64,000 bases of DNA from Pseudomonas guariconensis (GTDB lineage Bacteria > Pseudomonadota > Gammaproteobacteria > Pseudomonadales > Pseudomonadaceae). Shown piece after piece: positions 29,769 through 41,452 of this stretch. The number at the start of each line of letters is the position of its first letter. Within the stretch, counting starts at the first letter, position 1. A program made the translations under genes and the position numbers. Location: positions 1 to 64,000 of the forward strand of contig NZ_JAMYBK010000022.1 in the NCBI RefSeq assembly GCF_024127895.1, read 5' to 3'. Under the pieces are notes generated by a model, which searched no databases, had not been told where the DNA came from, and saw nothing but the letters and a program-made list of their open reading frames with translations.

Positions 29769-31433
29769 ATGGCGTATTACCGTACCCCCCACGATGTGAC
29801 GGCGCTGCCCGCCTGGCAGGCGCTCCAGCAACACCGCGACGCCATGCAGGGCTTCAGCATGCGCGAAGCCTTCGCCGCCGACGCCAAGCGCTTCGAACAA
29901 TTCTCCCTGAGCAGCTGTGGCCTGTTCCTCGACTACTCGAAGAACCTGATCACCGAACAGACCCGCGACCTGCTGGTGAACCTGGCCAACGAGGTGGGCC
30001 TTGCGCACGCCATCAGGTCGATGTTCGACGGCGAGATCATCAACGCATCGGAAGGTCGCCCAGTGCTGCACACCGCCCTGCGCCGCCCGGTGGGCGACAA
30101 GCTCAGCGTGAATGGCGTCAACGTGATGCCGGAAGTGCACAAGGTACTCAACCAGATCACCGAGCTGGTCGGCCGCATCCATGACGGCCTGTGGCGTGGC
30201 TACAGCGAAAAGCCGATCACCGATGTGGTGAACATCGGCATCGGCGGCTCGTTCCTGGGCCCCGAGCTGGTTTCCGAGGCCCTGCTGCCGTACGCCCAGC
30301 GTGGCGTGCGCTGCCACTACCTGGCGAACATCGACGGCAGCGAATTCCATGAACTGTCGGCCAACCTGCGCGCCGAGACCACCCTGTTCATCGTCTCGTC
30401 GAAATCGTTCAACACCCTGGAAACCCTGAAGAACGCCACCGCCGCGCGTACCTGGTACCTGGCCCAGGGCGGCTCGGAAGCCGAGCTGTACCGCCACTTC
30501 ATCGCCGTCTCGAGCAACAAGGCCGCCGCCGTGGCCTTCGGCATCCGCGAAGAGAACATCTTCCCCATGTGGGACTGGGTAGGCGGGCGCTACTCGCTGT
30601 GGTCGGCCATCGGCCTGCCGATCGCCCTGGCCATCGGCACAGCCAACTTCAAGGAACTGCTGTCGGGTGCCTACACCATGGACCAGCACTTCCAGACCGC
30701 GCCGTTCGCCAGCAACATGCCGGTGCTGCTGGCCCTGCTGGGCGTGTGGTACGGCAATTTCTGGGGTGCCCAGAGCCACGCGATCCTGCCGTACGACCAC
30801 TACCTGCGCAACATCACCAAGCACCTGCAGCAATTGGACATGGAGTCCAACGGCAAGAGCGTGCTGCAAGATGGCAGGCCCGTGAAGACCGACACCGGCC
30901 CGGTGATCTGGGGCGGTGTCGGCTGCAACGGCCAGCATGCCTACCACCAGTTGCTGCACCAGGGCACCCAACTGATCCCAGCGGACTTCATCGTCCCGGT
31001 GGTGAGCTTCAACCCGGTGGCCGACCATCACCAATGGCTGTATGCCAACTGCCTGTCCCAGAGCCAGGCCCTGATGCTGGGCAAGACCCGCGCCGAAGCA
31101 GAGGCCGAGCTGCGTGCCAAGGGGCTCAACGATGCAGACATCGAGAAGCTGGCGCCGCACAAGGTGATCCCGGGCAATCGCCCGAGCAATACCCTGGTGG
31201 TCGAACGCATCAGCCCACGCCGTCTCGGCGCGCTGGTGGCGATGTATGAGCACAAGGTGTTCGTGCAGAGCGTCATCTGGGGCATCAACGCCTTCGACCA
31301 GTGGGGCGTGGAACTGGGCAAAGAGCTGGGCAAGGGGGTCTACCAGCGCCTGGTCGGCAGCCTGGAAGACAGTGCCGAAGATGGCTCGACCCAGGGGCTG
31401 ATCAACTACTTCCGCGGTCGTCACCGCGGCTGA
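29769..31433 (+). CDS. pgi: Glucose-6-phosphate isomerase
   Basis: 554 aa, full length. [20 protein letters not shown] near 155-175 and the signature [23 protein letters not shown] near 260-285 are intact, and the C-terminal GRVYQRL-like stretch [14 protein letters not shown] is present. In Pseudomonas, which lacks 6-phosphofructokinase, Pgi works mainly in the gluconeogenic direction and the EDEMP cycle. It stands alone between two hairpins. Confidence 0.97.
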   Translation: MAYYRTPHDVTALPAWQALQQHRDAMQGFSMREAFAADAKRFEQFSLSSCGLFLDYSKNLITEQTRDLLVNLANEVGLAHAIRSMFDGEIINASEGRPVLHTALRRPVGDKLSVNGVNVMPEVHKVLNQITELVGRIHDGLWRGYSEKPITDVVNIGIGGSFLGPELVSEALLPYAQRGVRCHYLANIDGSEFHELSANLRAETTLFIVSSKSFNTLETLKNATAARTWYLAQGGSEAELYRHFIAVSSNKAAAVAFGIREENIFPMWDWVGGRYSLWSAIGLPIALAIGTANFKELLSGAYTMDQHFQTAPFASNMPVLLALLGVWYGNFWGAQSHAILPYDHYLRNITKHLQQLDMESNGKSVLQDGRPVKTDTGPVIWGGVGCNGQHAYHQLLHQGTQLIPADFIVPVVSFNPVADHHQWLYANCLSQSQALMLGKTRAEAEAELRAKGLNDADIEKLAPHKVIPGNRPSNTLVVERISPRRLGALVAMYEHKVFVQSVIWGINAFDQWGVELGKELGKGVYQRLVGSLEDSAEDGSTQGLINYFRGRHRG

Positions 31434-31445
31434 TCGTCCCTTCCC

Positions 31446-31472
31446 TGGGCCCCAACTGCCAGTTGGGGCCCA
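31446..31472 (+). terminator. Hairpin after pgi
   Basis: Stem TGGGCCCCAACT / AGTTGGGGCCCA (12 bp) with a 3-nt loop begins 13 nt after the pgi stop. No U-run follows, so it is more likely a transcript-end stabiliser or weak terminator. Confidence 0.55.
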
Positions 31473-31611
31473 TCAACCCAGGAACGTCTCCTATAGCTAC
31501 ACTGTCCAATCGAATAGCCGTTGCACCTCATCCTGCCGGCGATCGAGTCATTGCCTTGCCCGCCGGCATGTCGTGCAGTCCATCGCCCCGACAAGAGCAG
31601 GACAACCCGCC

Positions 31612-33546
<1,935 letters not shown>

Positions 33547-33586
33547 CGGCAGCTCCATGGCGGGCTGCCTTTTACAGCAGGTCACC

Positions 33587-34456
33587 ATGGAAACCTTACG
33601 CCGCCGTATCGAAACCCAGGTCATGAGCCTTACCGGGCTGGCCCTCGGCCAGCTCGACCTGGAGTCGCCCAAGGGCGATCCGGGGTTGTTCGGCCCACAG
33701 AGCATCAGTTGGCAGGTGCACGGCGACTTTCCCAGCATGCTGGTCGGTGGCATCAGCGCCCTGATGCTGCAGTTGCTGCACCCCCTGGCCCTGGCCGGGG
33801 TCTGGGACCACTCCAACTTCCGCCAGGACCTGCTCGGCCGCCTGCGCCGCACCAGCCAGTTCATCTCCGGCACCACCTTCGGCTCGACCCGCGACGCCGA
33901 ATGGCTGATCGACAAGGTCCGCACCATCCATCTCCAAGTGGTCGGTACCGCGCCCGATGGCCGCTCCTACGCCGCCAGCGACCCTGACCTGCTGACCTGG
34001 GTCCACGTCGCCGAGGTCAGCAGTTTCCTCGCCGCCCACCTGCGTTACCGCAACCCCAACCTCTCACTCGCCGACCAGGACAGCTACTACGACGAGATCG
34101 CCCTGATCGCCGAACGCTTGGGGGCACGCGACGTACCGCGCTCCTGTCGCCAGGTGGATGATTACCTGCGACGCATGCGCCCACAGTTGCAGTGCGATGC
34201 GCGCAGTCATGAAGTGATGAAGATCCTGCTCGAAGCGCCCGCGCCCAGCCGCCTGGCCGAACCGGTGGGCAAGCTGATGCTGCGTGCCGGCATCGACCTG
34301 CTGCCGGACTGGGCCCGTGAAATGCTCGACCTGCACCAGGGCCCCTTGCAGCGCCGCATGATCCGCCTGGGCATCGAACGTACCGCGCCAGTGCTGCGCT
34401 GGGCCATGCGCGACGGTTCGGCGCACCGTGCCAGGCGGCGCATGGGCATCGAGTGA
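33587..34456 (+). CDS. Oxygenase MpaB-like protein (DUF2236 family)
   Basis: 289 aa. The N-terminal block LLHPLALAGVWDHSNFRQDLLGRLRRTSQFISGTTFGS (about 64-101) matches the DUF2236/MpaB family, which includes heme-binding latex-cleaving oxygenases. The conserved His residues (HP and DHS) may be metal or heme ligands. The start is the second ATG (METLRRRIE), with AGCAGG 5 nt upstream; the first ATG adds ten residues. It lies 40 nt after acs and could be cotranscribed. Substrate unknown. Confidence 0.75.
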   Translation: METLRRRIETQVMSLTGLALGQLDLESPKGDPGLFGPQSISWQVHGDFPSMLVGGISALMLQLLHPLALAGVWDHSNFRQDLLGRLRRTSQFISGTTFGSTRDAEWLIDKVRTIHLQVVGTAPDGRSYAASDPDLLTWVHVAEVSSFLAAHLRYRNPNLSLADQDSYYDEIALIAERLGARDVPRSCRQVDDYLRRMRPQLQCDARSHEVMKILLEAPAPSRLAEPVGKLMLRAGIDLLPDWAREMLDLHQGPLQRRMIRLGIERTAPVLRWAMRDGSAHRARRRMGIE

Positions 34457-34536
34457 GCTATTCTGCTCGTTTCATTGGAACCGTTTTAACGTGCCATACT
34501 CCAAGGCACCCCTGCTCCAGATAGATGACGCCATAC

Positions 34537-37467
34537 ATGCCCAAAGGATTGACACGCGCCCTCGGCGCCTTGCTGGCCATCGTAGCCTTGTACAGCCTGC
34601 TCGGCTTTTTCATTCTTCCCGGCGTCGGCCTGCGTATCGCCAACCAGCAGTTGGCCCAGTACGCCACGGTGCCGGCGCACTTGCAGCGCATCGAGCTCAA
34701 CCCGTTCAGCCTCGAACTCACCCTCCACGGGCTGCAGATCGGCGAGCCCGGCAAGGAACAGGTGGGCTTCGAACGCCTGTATGCGAATCTTTCGCTCGAC
34801 AGCCTGTGGACCGGAGCCCTGCACCTGGAGGCGGTCGAACTGGACAAGCCGCGCAGCGAGGTGCTGTTCGCCAAGGACGGTACCCTCAACCTGACCCAGC
34901 TGTTCAAGCTGCCGCCCAGCGAACCCGAGCCGCAGGAGCCGGCAGGCGACCCGTTTCCGCTGCGCATCGGCAGCATCAAGCTCAGCGAAGGCTACCTGCA
35001 CTTCCAGGACCTGCGCCCGAGCGAGCCCATCGAGTTCCTCTACGACTCCATGAACCTGGAGCTGAAGAACCTCAGCACCCTGCCGGACGACAACGCCGAC
35101 ATGAGCCTGGTGGCCAACGGCCCGAACGGCGGCCGTATCGACTGGAGCGGCACCCTGAGCCTGGCGCCCATCGCCTCGGAAGGCACCCTCAAGGTCACCG
35201 AAGGCAAGATGAAGGCCTTCTGGCCCTACGTGCGCGACGCCGTGCCCCTGGTGCTGGAGGACGGCGTGGTGAGCCTCGATACCCACTACAAACTCAACCT
35301 GGCCAAGGAAACCGAGCTGTTGCTGGACAAGACCTCGGTACGCATCGCGCCGTTCGCCATCAAGGCCCCGGACGGTCGCCCACTGGCGCGCCTGGCCACG
35401 CTGGAGGTGAGCGAGACGTCCATCGACCTGGCCAAGCAATTGGTCACCGTCGGCAAGGTGCGCAGCGAAAAACTCGAAACCTGGGCCGCGCTGGAAGCCG
35501 ACGGCCAGCTCGACTGGCAGAAGCTGTTCGCCAGCCAACCGGCCAAGGCCACCCCACAGGAAAAGACCGAACCGGCCGCCGCCGAGCCCAGCCCCGAGGA
35601 AAATGCCGCGAAAGCCCCTGCCAAGCCCTGGCAGGTGCTGCTCAAGGACGTGCAACTGCGCAACTACCTGGTGCACCTGGCCGACCGTAGCCAGAAGGAA
35701 CCCGTGGCGCTGGACGTCGGCCCGCTCAACCTCGACGTGCAGGGCTTCGACAGCCTCAACCAGTCACCCTTCACCCTCAAGCTCGACACCGGCGTCGGCA
35801 AGCAGGGCAAGCTGCAGGCCGCGGGGCAGGTGAACCTGGACCCGGTCACCGCCAAGCTCGACGTCAGCACCCGCGACATCGACCTGCGCGTGGCCCAGGC
35901 CTACATCAGCCCGTTCATCCGCCTGGAGCTGCGCAGCGGCATGCTCGCCAGCGACCTGAAGGTCGATCTCAAGAGCACCGAGCCACTGGCCTTCAGCGTT
36001 GGCGGCAAGGCCCAGGTCAGCCAGTTGCACACCCTCGATACCCTCAAGGACCGGGACTTCGTCAAATGGCAGCGGCTGGACCTCGACGGCCTGTCCTATG
36101 TCCACGGCGATGCCCTGTCGATCGACAAGGTGAGCCTGCTGCAGCCCTATGCGCGCTTCATCATCAACGAGGATCGCACCACCAACGTCGACGACCTGCT
36201 GATCCCGCAACCGGCCAGCCCCGCGTCCGCTCCCAGCCAAGCCAGTGCCAGCGCCGAGAAACCGCTGGGCATCCGCATCGGCGGGATCGACATCGACGAC
36301 GGCTCGGCGAACTTCGCCGACCTGACCCTGCGGCCCCACTTCGCCACGGCGATCCAGCAGCTCAACGGCCAGATCGGCACCATCGACAACCGCAAGCCGG
36401 CACCGGCGAAGGTGGACGTCAAGGGCAAGGTCGACCGCTACGCCCCGGTGACCATCAAAGGTGCGCTCAACCCGTTCAACCCGCTGGCCAGCCTGGATAT
36501 CGCGACCAGCTTCAAGCGCGTCGAGCTGACCACCTTGACACCCTACTCCGGCAAGTTCGCGGGCTTTCGCATTCGCAAGGGCCGGCTCAACCTCGACCTG
36601 CACTACCTGATCACCAATGGCCAGCTCAAGGCCGAGAACAAGGTGGTGGTCGAGCAATTGCAGTTGGGGGAGAAAGTCGACAGCCCGGACGCCGTGGACT
36701 TGCCGATCCGCCTTGCGGTGGCCTTGCTCAAGGACACCGAGGGCAAGATCTCCATCGAGCTGCCGGTGTCCGGCGACCTGAACAACCCTGAGTTCAGCGT
36801 CATGCCGATCGTCTGGCAAACCTTGCGCAACCTGGTCCTACGCGCGGCTCAGGCGCCGTTCAAGTTCATCGGCGGGCTGGTCGCCGGAGGGGGAGCGGAG
36901 GACCTCGGCACCGTAGCCTTCACGGCCGGCTCCAGCGAACTGAGCGGCGACGCCCAATCGGCCTTGGACAAGCTGGCCGCCGCCCTCAAGGAGCGGCCGG
37001 AACTGCGCCTGGAGATCGAGGGAACCAGCGCCCAGAGCAGCGATGGCCCGTTGATTGCCCAGGAGCGCCTGGAGCGCGAATACCAGGCCATCTGGTACAA
37101 GATCCTGCAGCGACGCGGTGACAAGGTACCGGCCAACGCCTCCCTGTTGGAAGTCGACGAGGATGACAAGCCCGCCATGCTCGAAGGCATCTACCGCACC
37201 CGCCTCAAGCAGCAGCCACCTGCCGAATGGCAGGAGCTGAGCCGCGACGAGCGCACCACCAAGTTGCGTGAAGCAGTGATCAAATCCTGGGCCGAGAACG
37301 CCGCACTGTTGCGTCAGTTGGGCCAGGCCCGAGCCGCTAGCATCAAGGACTACCTGGTGGACAAGGGCCAACTGGAAGACGACCGGGTGTACTTCCTCGA
37401 TACCACGCTCGGCCAGGCCGAGGCCGATGGCCGGGTGATCACGCCCATGCACCTGGACGCCGAGTAA
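34537..37467 (+). CDS. DUF748 / AsmA-like envelope protein
   Basis: 976 aa. One N-terminal TM anchor (LGALLAIVALYSLLGFFILPG), then a very long, mostly beta-type periplasmic region with the DUF748 pattern (GTLNLTQLFKL, LRIGSIKLSEGYLHFQDL, IRIGGIDIDDGSANFADLTL, GFRIRKGRLNLDLHYLI) and a C-terminal segment with an OmpA-like start (VAFTAGSSELSGDAQSALDKLAAAL). Ala/Pro/Glu-rich linkers lie near 345-365 and 560-575. It belongs to the AsmA-like superfamily that bridges the envelope and is thought to move phospholipids; that role is inferred. An ATG 12 nt upstream is an alternative start; neither has a strong site. Confidence 0.75.
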   Translation: MPKGLTRALGALLAIVALYSLLGFFILPGVGLRIANQQLAQYATVPAHLQRIELNPFSLELTLHGLQIGEPGKEQVGFERLYANLSLDSLWTGALHLEAVELDKPRSEVLFAKDGTLNLTQLFKLPPSEPEPQEPAGDPFPLRIGSIKLSEGYLHFQDLRPSEPIEFLYDSMNLELKNLSTLPDDNADMSLVANGPNGGRIDWSGTLSLAPIASEGTLKVTEGKMKAFWPYVRDAVPLVLEDGVVSLDTHYKLNLAKETELLLDKTSVRIAPFAIKAPDGRPLARLATLEVSETSIDLAKQLVTVGKVRSEKLETWAALEADGQLDWQKLFASQPAKATPQEKTEPAAAEPSPEENAAKAPAKPWQVLLKDVQLRNYLVHLADRSQKEPVALDVGPLNLDVQGFDSLNQSPFTLKLDTGVGKQGKLQAAGQVNLDPVTAKLDVSTRDIDLRVAQAYISPFIRLELRSGMLASDLKVDLKSTEPLAFSVGGKAQVSQLHTLDTLKDRDFVKWQRLDLDGLSYVHGDALSIDKVSLLQPYARFIINEDRTTNVDDLLIPQPASPASAPSQASASAEKPLGIRIGGIDIDDGSANFADLTLRPHFATAIQQLNGQIGTIDNRKPAPAKVDVKGKVDRYAPVTIKGALNPFNPLASLDIATSFKRVELTTLTPYSGKFAGFRIRKGRLNLDLHYLITNGQLKAENKVVVEQLQLGEKVDSPDAVDLPIRLAVALLKDTEGKISIELPVSGDLNNPEFSVMPIVWQTLRNLVLRAAQAPFKFIGGLVAGGGAEDLGTVAFTAGSSELSGDAQSALDKLAAALKERPELRLEIEGTSAQSSDGPLIAQERLEREYQAIWYKILQRRGDKVPANASLLEVDEDDKPAMLEGIYRTRLKQQPPAEWQELSRDERTTKLREAVIKSWAENAALLRQLGQARAASIKDYLVDKGQLEDDRVYFLDTTLGQAEADGRVITPMHLDAE

Positions 37468-37483
37468 GCCAGACGCGTCAATC

Positions 37484-37502
37484 TGGGGCGCCTCGCGCCC
37501 CA
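37484..37502. terminator. GC-rich hairpin after the DUF748 gene
   Basis: TGGGGCGC-ctc-GCGCCCCA, 8-bp perfect stem between the DUF748 gene and the convergent VOC gene. It has no U-tract on either side. Confidence 0.5.
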
Positions 37503-37526
37503 ACTACCCCACATCCAACACCCTGC

Positions 37527-37940
37527 TCAGACCAGCCGCTGCCCGGACACCGCCGGGTGATACAGCGGCTGTACCTTGTTCCCTGCCGGGTCGAGCAGGT
37601 GGAAGCTGCGCGCCCCGTCGCCATGGTCGAAGGGACGGTCCAGCAGGGTCACGCCATGGGCCTTGAAGTACTGATACCAGGCCTCCAGTTCCTCGACGCT
37701 GTCGACGATGAAACCGTAGTGGTCCAGGGTCTGCAAACCATTGGCGGCGCCGGCGCCGCGCCCCAGGGATAGGTTGTCGTTGCCACAGGTGAGGTAGACC
37801 AGGTCTTCATTGGCACGGTGCAGCACTTCCATGCCGAGCAGGTCGACGTAGAAGCGCTCGCACTCTTCCAGGTTCGGCACCAGCAGGGCCAGGTGGCGTA
37901 GGCCGTTCAGGCGGCCGGGGCGGACAGGGAGTTCGGACAT
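37527..37940 (-). CDS. VOC superfamily (glyoxalase/bleomycin-resistance-like) protein
   Basis: 137 aa single VOC domain: LRHLALLVPNLEECERFYVDLLGMEV near 15-40 and LDHYGFIVDSVEELEAWYQYFKAHGV near 72-97, with SFHLLDPAGNKVQPLYHP near the end. His16, His73 and a C-terminal acidic or His residue are candidate metal ligands, so a small dioxygenase, glyoxalase or resistance protein is possible; the substrate is not predictable. AAGGA lies about 9 nt before the ATG. Divergent from the ABM monooxygenase gene across a 60-nt region with a TTGTATACAA palindrome. Confidence 0.82.
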   Translation of the reverse strand: MSELPVRPGRLNGLRHLALLVPNLEECERFYVDLLGMEVLHRANEDLVYLTCGNDNLSLGRGAGAANGLQTLDHYGFIVDSVEELEAWYQYFKAHGVTLLDRPFDHGDGARSFHLLDPAGNKVQPLYHPAVSGQRLV

Positions 37941-37956
37941 GGACGCGATTCCTTTT

Positions 37957-37966
37957 TTGTATACAA
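37957..37966. promoter_or_regulatory. TTGTATACAA palindrome between divergent VOC and ABM genes
   Basis: A perfect 10-bp palindrome in the 60-nt divergent region. Its GT...AC form resembles operators of GntR/FadR-type repressors, but no such regulator is encoded nearby. Confidence 0.4.
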
Positions 37967-38000
37967 TTCAGAAACGAATTTAAAACAAAAGGGACGTCCT

Positions 38001-38303
38001 GTGTACAGTCTGTTCATCAAGACCCGCGTCAAGCCTGGCAGCGCCGAAGATTTTCTCAATGCCATCAAAGTCAATGCCGCTGCCTCGGTGGCCAACGAAC
38101 CCGGTTGCCTGGTGTTCGATGTGTCGCAGGATCGCGAGGATCCGGATGTGATCTACCTGTACGAGATCTACCGCGACGATGCGGCGTACGAGGCGCATAC
38201 CCAGACTGCGCATTTTCGCGACAGCCGGCCGTTGGTGGAGCCGTTGATCGTCGAGCAGGTATGTTTCGAGAGCGATGTGGTGGTGCGTAATCCGGTGGGG
38301 TGA
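38001..38303 (+). CDS. Antibiotic biosynthesis monooxygenase (ABM) domain protein
   Basis: 100 aa ABM/quinol-monooxygenase-like ferredoxin fold (YgiN/LsrG group): KTRVKPGSAEDFLNAIKVNAAASVANEPGCLVFDVSQDREDPDVIYLYEIYRDDAAYEAH. It starts at GTG with AAAGGGA 7 nt upstream. Such proteins act as cofactor-independent oxygenases or isomerases on small electrophiles. Pairing with the divergent VOC gene suggests shared induction by a small organic compound; this is inference. Confidence 0.8.
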   Translation: MYSLFIKTRVKPGSAEDFLNAIKVNAAASVANEPGCLVFDVSQDREDPDVIYLYEIYRDDAAYEAHTQTAHFRDSRPLVEPLIVEQVCFESDVVVRNPVG

Positions 38304-38310
38304 GAGAGAG

Positions 38311-38334
38311 CCTGGGGCCGCTTCGCGCCCCAGG
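38311..38334 (+). terminator. Hairpin after the ABM gene
   Basis: CCTGGGGC / GCCCCAGG stem containing GGGGCCGCTTCGCGCCCC, the same 18-mer that begins the REP units at 24988 and 60454. No U-tract follows. Confidence 0.5.
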
Positions 38335-38375
38335 AATTAGGATGGCCAATTCCCTTTGGCCGACGGGACAATCCC

Positions 38376-38726
38376 TTATTCGGCTTTCAGACCGTCAGCC
38401 GACACGGCCTGCACGCCTTCGATCTTCTGGGCGATGGCGATCGCCTGCTCTTTCTGCGACGCGGTAATGGCCACATCGGACGACAGGGACACCACACCCT
38501 TGTTGGTTTCGACCTTGATGTCACTGCCAGGAATACCTTTCTCGGTCATCAGGTCGGCCTTGACCTTGGTGGTGATCCAGGTATCGGAGGCCGCTTCCTT
38601 GGTCTTGGTCACCTCACCGGCCGCCAGCATCATCGGGGCCTGGGCGGGCTGTTGGGCGAATGCCGCGTTAGCCATGGTCAGGGTCAGAGCGGTAGCAGTA
38701 GCGGCAGCAATGGCGAACTTCTTCAT
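38376..38726 (-). CDS. Periplasmic BON-domain protein (OsmY-like)
   Basis: 116 aa. Signal peptide KKFAIAAATATALTLTMANAAFA with cleavage near residue 24, then one BON domain: DTWITTKVKADLMTEKGIPGSDIKVETNKGVVSLSSDVAITASQKEQAIAIAQKIEGVQAV. OsmY-type proteins are periplasmic and stress-linked, but E. coli OsmY has two BON domains and this has one. CAGGAG lies 8 nt before the chosen ATG. Confidence 0.85.
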   Translation of the reverse strand: MKKFAIAAATATALTLTMANAAFAQQPAQAPMMLAAGEVTKTKEAASDTWITTKVKADLMTEKGIPGSDIKVETNKGVVSLSSDVAITASQKEQAIAIAQKIEGVQAVSADGLKAE

Positions 38727-39036
38727 ACGAGACACTCCTGTTTTTCGAAAGGTCTGCGCCGAGATTCCTGGCGTCAGGTATGAGTGATGTTGCACGGCGT
38801 GTGCCAGCTTTTCCGCTTCGCTTAACCTCTTTTAAATCAAAGGCTTACTAAAAAACACCCTCCCTCTCGGTCGTGCATTTTGCAAGCCCTGGCACAATCC
38901 TGCATGCAAGATGCAAGTCCTCCCGAGCGTCAAGCCGCAAGCTTCCAGCTTCAAGCTGATCGGCGCAGAATGCCCTGACAGCGCTCGGCCCTCATGATCG
39001 CCGCCTGCCTCTTTCTTGCATCTGGCAGCTTGCAGC
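38727..39036. other. Intergenic stretch between pnp and the BON gene
   Basis: 310 nt without a credible gene. It includes short repeats built on AAGCTT/GCTTGCAGCT (38937-38956, 39025-39036) and TGCATGCAAGATGCAAG (38901-38917), of the AGCTT-rich kind scattered in Pseudomonas intergenic DNA. The BON gene's promoter should lie near 38750-38850, but I could not define it. Confidence 0.5.
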
Positions 39037-39037
39037 T

Positions 39038-39081
39038 AAAAAAAGACCCTGCGTCCCCAAAAGGGATCGCAGGGTCTTTTT
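39038..39081 (-). terminator. Strong intrinsic terminator of pnp
   Basis: On the minus strand AAAAGACCCTGCG pairs with CGCAGGGTCTTTT (39041-39053 with 39068-39080), followed by a long T-run (39038-39044 read in reverse). It ends the translation superoperon. Confidence 0.9.
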
Positions 39082-39096
39082 CGTCAGCCGTGTCGC

Positions 39097-41202
39097 TTAG
39101 ACGCCGGAAGCCTTGGCAGCCGGAACGTCCTTGATCGACAGCTTGATGCGGCCGCGGTTATCCACGTCCAGCACCAGTACTTCGACTTCCTGGCCTTCCT
39201 TCAGCACGTCGGTGACCTTCTCGACACGCTCGTTGCTGAGCATGGAGATGTGCACCAGACCGTCCTTGCCCGGCAGGATGTTGACGAAGGCACCGAAGTC
39301 GACGATGCGCTCGACCTTGCCGACGTAGATCTTGCCGATCTCGGCCTCGGCGGTGATGCCCAGGATGCGCTGGCGGGCGGCCTCGGCAGCTTCCTTGGTC
39401 TCGCCGAAGATCTTGATCGAGCCATCGTCTTCGATGTCGATCGAGGCCTTGGTCTCTTCGCAGATGGCTCGAATGGTGGCGCCACCCTTGCCGATGACGT
39501 CGCGGATCTTGTCGGTATCGATCTTCATCGACAGCATGGTCGGGGCGTTGGCCGACAGCTCGCTGCGCGACTGGGCGATCACCTGGTTCATCTGGCCGAG
39601 GATGTTCAGGCGCGCTTCCAGGGCCTGGCCCAGGGCGATTTCCATGATCTCTTCGGTGATGCCGTTGATCTTGATGTCCATCTGCAGCGCGGTGACGCCC
39701 TTGGCGGTACCGGCTACCTTGAAGTCCATGTCGCCCAGGTGGTCTTCGTCACCCAGGATGTCGGTCAGGACCGCGAACTTGTCGCCTTCCTTGACCAGGC
39801 CCATGGCGATACCGGCCACCGGCGCCTTCATCGGCACACCAGCGTCCATCAGTGCCAGGGAAGCACCGCAGACCGAGGCCATGGAGCTGGAACCGTTGGA
39901 TTCGGTGATTTCCGAAACCACGCGGATGGTGTACGGGAACTCGTCGTCGCTCGGCAGCATGGCCTGGACGCCACGGCGGGCCAGGCGGCCATGACCGATC
40001 TCGCGACGGCCGGCACCACCCATGCGGCCACACTCGCCCACCGAGAACGGCGGGAAGTTGTAGTGCAGCATGAAGGCGTCTTTCTTCTCGCCTTCCAGGG
40101 TGTCCAGCAGCTGCGCATCACGGGCGGTGCCCAGGGTCGCGACGACCAGGGCCTGGGTTTCGCCACGGGTGAACAGGGCCGAACCGTGGGTCTTGGGCAG
40201 TACGCCGACTTCGATGTTCAGCGGACGCACGGTGCGGTTGTCACGGCCATCGATACGCGGCTTGCCATTGACGATGTTCTCGCGGACGGTGCGGTATTCC
40301 AGCTCACCGAAGATCTCTTTGATCTGCGCGGCGGTCGGGCCAGCCTCTTCGTTGGACAGGCGGGCGACGGCCTGGTCGCGCAGCTCGCCGAGGCGGTTGT
40401 AGCGGTCGGCTTTGAGGGTGATGGTGTAAGCCTGGGAAATGGCCTCGCCGAACTCGGCGCGCACCAGGTTCAGCAGCTCGGTGTTGGCGGCGGCTGGCTG
40501 CCAGTCCCAGGTCGGCTTGCCGGCTTCGGCGGCCAGTTCCTTGACGGCCTGGATCACGACCTGGAATTCGTCGTGGGCGAATAGGACGGCACCCAGCATC
40601 TGGTCTTCGGTCAGCTCCTTGGCTTCCGATTCGACCATCAGCACGGCACTTTCGGTACCGGCGACGACCATGTCCAGGCTGGAGGCCTGCAGTTGCTCGT
40701 AGGTCGGGTTCAACAGGTAGCCGGTGCTTTCATGGAACGCGACGCGGGCAGCGCCGATCGGGCCTTCGAACGGAATACCGGAAATGGCCAGGGCAGCCGA
40801 GGTACCGATCATCGCAGCGATGTCCGGATCGGTCTTCTTGCTGGTGGAAACCACGGTGCAGACGACCTGCACTTCGTTCATGAACCCTTCGGGGAACAGC
40901 GGGCGGATCGGACGGTCGATCAGGCGCGAGGTCAGGGTCTCCTTCTCGGAAGGACGGCCTTCACGCTTGAAGAAGCCGCCAGGGATCTTGCCGGCAGCGT
41001 AGGTCTTTTCCTGATAGTGGACCGACAACGGGAAGAAGCCCTTGCCTGGATCGGCCTGCTTGGCACCGACCACGGTCACCAGCACGGTGACGTCGTTGTC
41101 GACGGTGACCAGCACGGCGCCGGTCGCCTGGCGGGCGATGCGGCCCGTCTCGAGAGTAACGGTCGACTGACCGAACTGGAATTTCTTGATTACCGGGTTC
41201 AC
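39097..41202 (-). CDS. pnp: Polyribonucleotide nucleotidyltransferase (PNPase)
   Basis: 701 aa 3'-5' phosphorolytic exoribonuclease of the degradosome. Two RNase PH domains (first begins [29 protein letters not shown]; second includes RTVREN...[16 protein letters not shown] and [13 protein letters not shown]), then a KH domain ([20 protein letters not shown]) and an S1 domain ([32 protein letters not shown]). It begins with GTG preceded by GGTAGGA. It is preceded by a 250-nt structured gap after rpsO. Confidence 0.97.
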   Translation of the reverse strand: MNPVIKKFQFGQSTVTLETGRIARQATGAVLVTVDNDVTVLVTVVGAKQADPGKGFFPLSVHYQEKTYAAGKIPGGFFKREGRPSEKETLTSRLIDRPIRPLFPEGFMNEVQVVCTVVSTSKKTDPDIAAMIGTSAALAISGIPFEGPIGAARVAFHESTGYLLNPTYEQLQASSLDMVVAGTESAVLMVESEAKELTEDQMLGAVLFAHDEFQVVIQAVKELAAEAGKPTWDWQPAAANTELLNLVRAEFGEAISQAYTITLKADRYNRLGELRDQAVARLSNEEAGPTAAQIKEIFGELEYRTVRENIVNGKPRIDGRDNRTVRPLNIEVGVLPKTHGSALFTRGETQALVVATLGTARDAQLLDTLEGEKKDAFMLHYNFPPFSVGECGRMGGAGRREIGHGRLARRGVQAMLPSDDEFPYTIRVVSEITESNGSSSMASVCGASLALMDAGVPMKAPVAGIAMGLVKEGDKFAVLTDILGDEDHLGDMDFKVAGTAKGVTALQMDIKINGITEEIMEIALGQALEARLNILGQMNQVIAQSRSELSANAPTMLSMKIDTDKIRDVIGKGGATIRAICEETKASIDIEDDGSIKIFGETKEAAEAARQRILGITAEAEIGKIYVGKVERIVDFGAFVNILPGKDGLVHISMLSNERVEKVTDVLKEGQEVEVLVLDVDNRGRIKLSIKDVPAAKASGV

Positions 41203-41300
41203 GGTTTCCTACCTTTTTTCAGTGGCTCTGGGGGAACTTGCTCTTGCGAATGCTTGGGCAGAACGGGGTATCGGCCCCATTGACCGTCCAGATACAACAC

Positions 41301-41428
41301 GAGGCTGGGAGCCTGGCCACCGGGCGGAAAATCCGCTCAGCAACACCAGGCTGCCAACCTCGCAGATACGCGTGGCGTGTCCGACGGCAACGCTGCCAGG
41401 CAGCGCTCCCGAAGCATGCGACACGCCA
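41301..41428 (-). promoter_or_regulatory. Two large stem-loops between rpsO and pnp
   Basis: Proximal to rpsO: TGGCGTGTC (41373-41381) pairs with GACACGCCA (41420-41428) around an inner perfect CGCTGCC/GGCAGCG stem (41391-41405). Proximal to pnp: AGCCTGG (41310-41316) pairs with CCAGGCT (41346-41352), closed outside by GAGG/CCTC (41301-41304, 41358-41361) and inside by GCGG/CCGC. Long double-stranded RNA here is what RNase III cleaves in the E. coli rpsO-pnp transcript to start PNPase autoregulation; the same role here is inference. Confidence 0.55.
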
Positions 41429-41452
41429 TGCACACCACTGGCCAGGCCGCTA

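Noticed and set aside
29205-31424. 739-codon minus-strand frame opposite pgi and panC
   Set aside because: It spans two real genes and the inverted repeat between them; composition is typical of a shadow.
37985-38303. ABM/VOC pair as a recently acquired island
   Set aside because: Only two small genes with host-like GC and codon usage, no flanking integrase, tRNA or long repeats.
38890-38903. TGGCAC...TGC resembling a sigma-54 promoter between the BON gene and pnp
   Set aside because: The GG and GC are 9 nt apart instead of the required 10, and it points into the pnp 3' end.
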